This document shows positions 61,317 through 64,000 of a stretch of DNA of 64,000 bases, piece after piece (the first letter of the stretch is position 1; the number at the start of each line of letters is the position of its first letter). The notes under the pieces are model-generated. The model saw nothing but the letters and a program-made list of their open reading frames with translations, did not search any database and had not been told where the DNA came from. Made by a program: the position numbers and the translations under genes. Source of the DNA: Cedecea neteri (GTDB lineage Bacteria > Pseudomonadota > Gammaproteobacteria > Enterobacterales > Enterobacteriaceae); assembly GCF_000758325.1 (NCBI RefSeq), contig NZ_CP009459.1, positions 3,534,001 to 3,598,000 of the forward strand. The letters run 5' to 3'.

Positions 61317-61853
61317 ATGAAGCAGTTTCTCGACTTCCTGCCCCTGATTGTCTTTTTTGCCTTCTACAAGATGTACGACATTTTTGTCGGCACCTGGGCG
61401 CTGATCATCGCCACCGCCCTCGCGCTGGTTTACAGCTGGGTGAAATACCGCAAGCTGGAAAAAACCACGCTGGTGACCTTTGTGATGGTTGCCGTCTTTG
61501 GCGGCCTGACGATTTACTTCCACAATGCCGAATTCATTAAGTGGAAAGTCACGCTGATTTACGGCCTGTTCGCCGCGGCCCTGCTGGTGATGCAGTTCGG
61601 CATGAACAAGCTGCTGATTCAAAGCATGTTGGGTAAAGAAATCACCTTGCCAACCGAGGTGTGGACTCGCCTGAATATCGCCTGGGCGCTGTTCTTTATC
61701 GCCTGTGGTTTATTGAATATTTACGTGGCGTTCTGGCTCCCGGAAAGCATCTGGATTAACTTTAAAGTCTTCGGGCTGACCGCTATCACCCTGGTCTTTA
61801 CCCTGCTGAGCGGCGTCTACATCTACCGTCATATGCCAAAGGAAGAGCAGTAA
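61317..61853 (+). CDS. yciB: YciB, inner-membrane septation-related protein
   Basis: A 178-residue multi-pass membrane protein (E. coli YciB/IspZ 179) with about five helices. I start at 61317 ([14 protein letters not shown]); the frame reads back into yciC in another phase. In E. coli it interacts with cell-division and elongation proteins and affects envelope integrity. Its stop overlaps the yciA ATG by one base. Confidence 0.95.
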   Translation: MKQFLDFLPLIVFFAFYKMYDIFVGTWALIIATALALVYSWVKYRKLEKTTLVTFVMVAVFGGLTIYFHNAEFIKWKVTLIYGLFAAALLVMQFGMNKLLIQSMLGKEITLPTEVWTRLNIAWALFFIACGLLNIYVAFWLPESIWINFKVFGLTAITLVFTLLSGVYIYRHMPKEEQ

Positions 61854-62248
61854 TGCCGAACGAATTACCGCAAGGTGAATTAGTGCTGCGCACCCTGGCG
61901 ATGCCAGCGGACACCAACGCCAACGGCGATATTTTTGGCGGCTGGCTGATGTCGCAGATGGACATGGGCGGCGCCATTCAGGCCAAAGAAATCGCTCATG
62001 GCCGTGTCGTGACGGTGCGCGTGGACGGCATGACCTTCCTGAAGCCGGTGGCAGTAGGCGATGTGGTCTGCTGCTACGCCCGCTGCGTTAAGCGCGGGAC
62101 AACCTCCATCACCATCAATGTGGAAGTCTGGGTGAAAAAGGTTTCTTCCGAGCCAATCGGCCAGCGCTACAAAGCCACCGAGGCGATATTTATCTATGTC
62201 GCTGTGGATAAAGAAGGCAAGCCTCGCGCGATACCTCAGATTGATTAG
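61853..62248 (+). CDS. yciA: Acyl-CoA thioesterase YciA
   Basis: A 131-residue hotdog-fold thioesterase (E. coli 132) with broad acyl-CoA range. The family motif DTNANGDIFGGWLMSQMD carries the catalytic Asp region; VRVDGMTFLKPVAVGD is also conserved. It is coupled to yciB. In E. coli tonB would be next on this side; here an orphan gene and an insertion sequence follow. Confidence 0.96.
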   Translation: MPNELPQGELVLRTLAMPADTNANGDIFGGWLMSQMDMGGAIQAKEIAHGRVVTVRVDGMTFLKPVAVGDVVCCYARCVKRGTTSITINVEVWVKKVSSEPIGQRYKATEAIFIYVAVDKEGKPRAIPQID

Positions 62249-62261
62249 TGATGAAGAGAAG

Positions 62262-62284
62262 CCCGGCAATGCCGGGTTTTTTAT
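62262..62284 (+). terminator. Terminator of yciA
   Basis: CCCGGC-AAT-GCCGGG followed by TTTTTT. Confidence 0.9.
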
Positions 62285-62319
62285 TCATTGAAATAAGGTG
62301 CCGGGAAAACGAGAATAAT

Positions 62320-62577
62320 TTAACCAATCTTATATTTCAGACAGATATAATTCGCAGTTAAATCACCATTAATCAGTTGATTATATTCGCCTTCTGTTAT
62401 TGCCACTCTTTGCTCTGCAGTTCCCTGAGCGCCTGATAAACAGAAAAACACATACTGGGAATCATTTATTTTCTTTATTCGCCACCAATGGCTGGTTGAG
62501 AATTCCCCCTCTGCCGGTGAGGCCTGTTCGGGATATGAAAATGATTTCATTGTGTAGTATTTATCCATATCGTTCAT
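62320..62577 (-). CDS. Hypothetical small protein
   Basis: An 85-residue frame from the ATG at 62577 (MNDMDKYYTMKSFSY), eight bases after GGTGG; a GTG at 62589 would add four residues. It has no signal peptide or membrane segment. It is rich in aromatic and polar residues (STSHWWRIKKIND; ANYICLKYKIG). I do not recognise it. Its flanks are A/T-rich, unlike the core genes, and it lies next to an insertion sequence, so it may be acquired. A stem CGCCTTT-TGCCTG-AAAGGCG (62611-62630) lies in its leader. Confidence 0.6.
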   Translation of the reverse strand: MNDMDKYYTMKSFSYPEQASPAEGEFSTSHWWRIKKINDSQYVFFCLSGAQGTAEQRVAITEGEYNQLINGDLTANYICLKYKIG

Positions 62578-62589
62578 TTCATTGACCAC

Positions 62590-62910
62590 CGTTATATTTA
62601 TGCAGCAATACGCCTTTTGCCTGAAAGGCGCGTTGTCCGCAGGTATCCTTACTTACTGAGCAAACAGATATTCTTCAGAGTTGAAATAAGCGTAATCTTT
62701 ATCAACAATGCAACGTTACACTCCACCGTATTATTTTTAGAAGACACCTCGCAATATTGTATTCAGTCAGTGAATCAGCCCCTGTGTTTTTGCACAGCAT
62801 GGTATAGTGTTCAGGTGTTATAGAATATTGCTTACAGAAGAGAAATACGACATACGAAATTAATTATGAATTAGCGCGACATAAAGGTGTACCACCACCT
62901 CCATGTCGCT
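62590..62910. other. Intergenic region before the insertion sequence
   Basis: An A/T-rich stretch. Apart from the stem at 62611-62630 and presumably the promoter of the orphan gene, I see nothing that can be assigned. Its last four bases, CGCT, are the candidate target duplication of the insertion sequence. Confidence 0.5.
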
Positions 62911-62939
62911 TGACCTGCCCCCAGGATTAGATACAACCT

Positions 62940-63764
62940 TCAGCTAGTAATGTCGGTTGGTTTTTCTTCATATTTCTCGTTTCGCCAGTCCGCTGCAAAT
63001 TCAGCCGGAGTCTGGTAGTTCAGCGATGAATGTGGACGACACTCGTTATAATCCTGTCGCCAGTCATTAATCTTTTTCCGGGCGTGAACGATATCGCTGA
63101 ACCAGTGCTCATTGAGACACTCATCCCTGAATCGTCCGTTAAAACTTTCAATAAATCCGTTCTGTGTTGGCTTGCCCGGTTGGATAAGCCGCAGCTCCAC
63201 CCCATGCTCATAAGCCCACTGGTCAAGTGCTCTGCAGGTAAACTCCGGCCCCTGGTCCGTTCTTATCGTCGCCGGATAGCCGCGAAACAGTGCAATGCTG
63301 TCCAGAATTCGCGTGACCTGCACGCCTGAAATCCCGAATGCAGTGGTAATTGTCAGACACTCCTTCGTGAAGTCGTCCACGCAGGTCAGGCACTTGATCC
63401 TGCGACCGGTGGCCAGCGCGTCCATGACAAAATCCATCGACCAGGTCAGGTTGGGCGCCTCCGGGCGGAGCAGCGGCAGACGTTCTGTTGCCAGCCCTTT
63501 ACGACGTCGTCTGCGTTTTACGCCCAGCCCGTTAAGGTGGTAAAGGCGGTACACGCGCTTGTGATTAACATGAAGGCCTTCACGGCGCAGTAACTGCCAG
63601 ATGCGTCGGTAGCCAAAACGCCTGCGCTCCAGTGCCAGCTCAGTGATGCGCCCTGATAAATGCGCATCAGCCGCCGGACGCTGAGCCTCATAGCGGCAGG
63701 TCGACAGGGACAAACCTGTAAGCCTGCAGGCACGACGTTGCGACAGACCGGTCACATTACACAT
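62940..63764 (-). CDS. IS3-family transposase OrfB (DDE integrase core)
   Basis: A 274-residue frame from the first ATG. An HTH_21 region ([18 protein letters not shown]) precedes an rve integrase core with the DDE residues in SMDFVMD, TDQGPEF and [15 protein letters not shown]. The frame is open for some 14 codons above the ATG and overlaps the end of orfA in the -1 phase, so the active transposase is probably an OrfAB fusion made by frameshifting near the orfA end (CGAAAGTAC). All catalytic residues seem intact. Confidence 0.92.
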   Translation of the reverse strand: MCNVTGLSQRRACRLTGLSLSTCRYEAQRPAADAHLSGRITELALERRRFGYRRIWQLLRREGLHVNHKRVYRLYHLNGLGVKRRRRRKGLATERLPLLRPEAPNLTWSMDFVMDALATGRRIKCLTCVDDFTKECLTITTAFGISGVQVTRILDSIALFRGYPATIRTDQGPEFTCRALDQWAYEHGVELRLIQPGKPTQNGFIESFNGRFRDECLNEHWFSDIVHARKKINDWRQDYNECRPHSSLNYQTPAEFAADWRNEKYEEKPTDITS

Positions 63765-63796
63765 AAATTCAACGGCTTCCCGCTTCTGGTCTGTCG

Positions 63797-64000
63797 TCAG
63801 TACTTTCGCCCCAGAGCCACCTGAAGTGCCTCCTTATCCAGCATGGCTTCGGCAAGCAGCTTCTTGAGTCTGGCGTTCTCTTCCTCAAGCGACTTAAGGC
63901 GCTTAACCTCGGGCACCTCCATACCGCCATACTTCTTACGCCAGGTGTAAAAGGTAGCGTCGGAAATGGCGTGCTTACGGCAAAGCTCACGGGCAGAAAC
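63797..64000 (-). CDS. IS3-family transposase OrfA, C-terminal part
   Basis: The last 67 residues of OrfA, open to the window edge. The end of a Tnp_1-type HTH ([20 protein letters not shown]) is followed by a leucine-zipper segment ([20 protein letters not shown]) and ends GRKY. The N-terminus is outside the window. It overlaps orfB in the -1 phase. Confidence 0.88.
   Translation of the reverse strand, partial: VSARELCRKHAISDATFYTWRKKYGGMEVPEVKRLKSLEEENARLKKLLAEAMLDKEALQVALGRKY

Larger units (their letters stand above)
62911..64000 (-). mobile_element. IS3-family insertion sequence (IS407-type), partial
   Basis: The element begins at TGACCTGCCCCCAGG (62911), a terminal repeat of the TG...CCCCC form, 29 bases beyond the orfB stop. 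It contains orfB and most of orfA on the minus strand and leaves the window at 64000, so its other end and target duplication are not seen. It lies beyond yciA, where tonB would be in E. coli. Confidence 0.85.

Overview
This window looks like a piece of chromosome from a member of the Enterobacteriaceae. Nearly every gene has a close E. coli counterpart, and the gene order is the reverse of the E. coli K-12 block from yciA to mpaA: mpaA-ycjG-tpx-tyrR-ycjFX-psp-sap-fabI-yciW-rnb-pdeR-yciZ-yciT-osmB-yciH-pyrF-lapBA-pgpB-ribA-acnA-cysB-topA-yciN-sohB-yciK-btuR-rluB-yciO-rnm-trpLEDCBA-ompW-yciCBA. An rpfF (DSF synthase) next to its PAS-GGDEF-EAL receptor is the arrangement known from Cronobacter and some other enterobacteria but not from E. 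coli. The genus cannot be fixed from the window alone. All comparisons with E. coli are from memory, not from a search.

Region by region. 1-9.3 kb: tail of mpaA and the L-Ala-D/L-Glu epimerase ycjG (murein peptide recycling), tpx, tyrR, then the phage-shock operon pspABCD-ycjXF, all on the minus strand from a sigma-54 promoter, with its activator pspF divergent. An unusual 191-bp repeat element sits inside the operon between pspC and pspD. 9.4-21.2 kb: sapABCDF, fabI, yciW, rnb, and the c-di-GMP enzyme RpfR/PdeR. 21.2-22.5 kb: rpfF, convergent with rpfR, and yciZ. 22.5-28.2 kb: an inserted accessory block (rcnA/rcnR with two operators; fructose-6-phosphate aldolase; glycyl-radical enzyme and activase with an FNR-like site). 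28.3-45.9 kb: conserved core (yciT, osmB, yciH, pyrF, lapBA, pgpB, ribA, acnA, three tiny genes, cysB, topA, yciN, sohB, yciK, btuR, rluB). 46-50.2 kb: a second accessory block, a four-gene polar amino-acid ABC transporter plus an MlrA/BluR-like regulator, lying where E. coli has yciQ. 50.2-58.6 kb: yciO, rnm and the whole trp operon with promoter/operator, leader peptide and attenuator. 58.6-64 kb: a PH-domain membrane protein, ompW, a cysteine-cluster protein, yciCBA, an orphan small gene, and the end of an IS3-family (IS407-type) element that runs off the window.

The most notable points are: the complete RpfF/RpfR fatty-acid signalling pair, whose stop codons share one CTAG; an apparent one-base frameshift at the start of yciT; the composite repeat inside the psp operon; the FNR-like site between fsa and the glycyl-radical operon; the soluble domain inserted in RcnA; and the transporter/MlrA-like block. 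I see no CRISPR array, tRNA, rRNA or prophage. No wholly new system is demonstrated. The best candidates for new biology are the substrate of the glycyl-radical/aldolase module and the link between the MlrA-like regulator and its neighbouring transporter.
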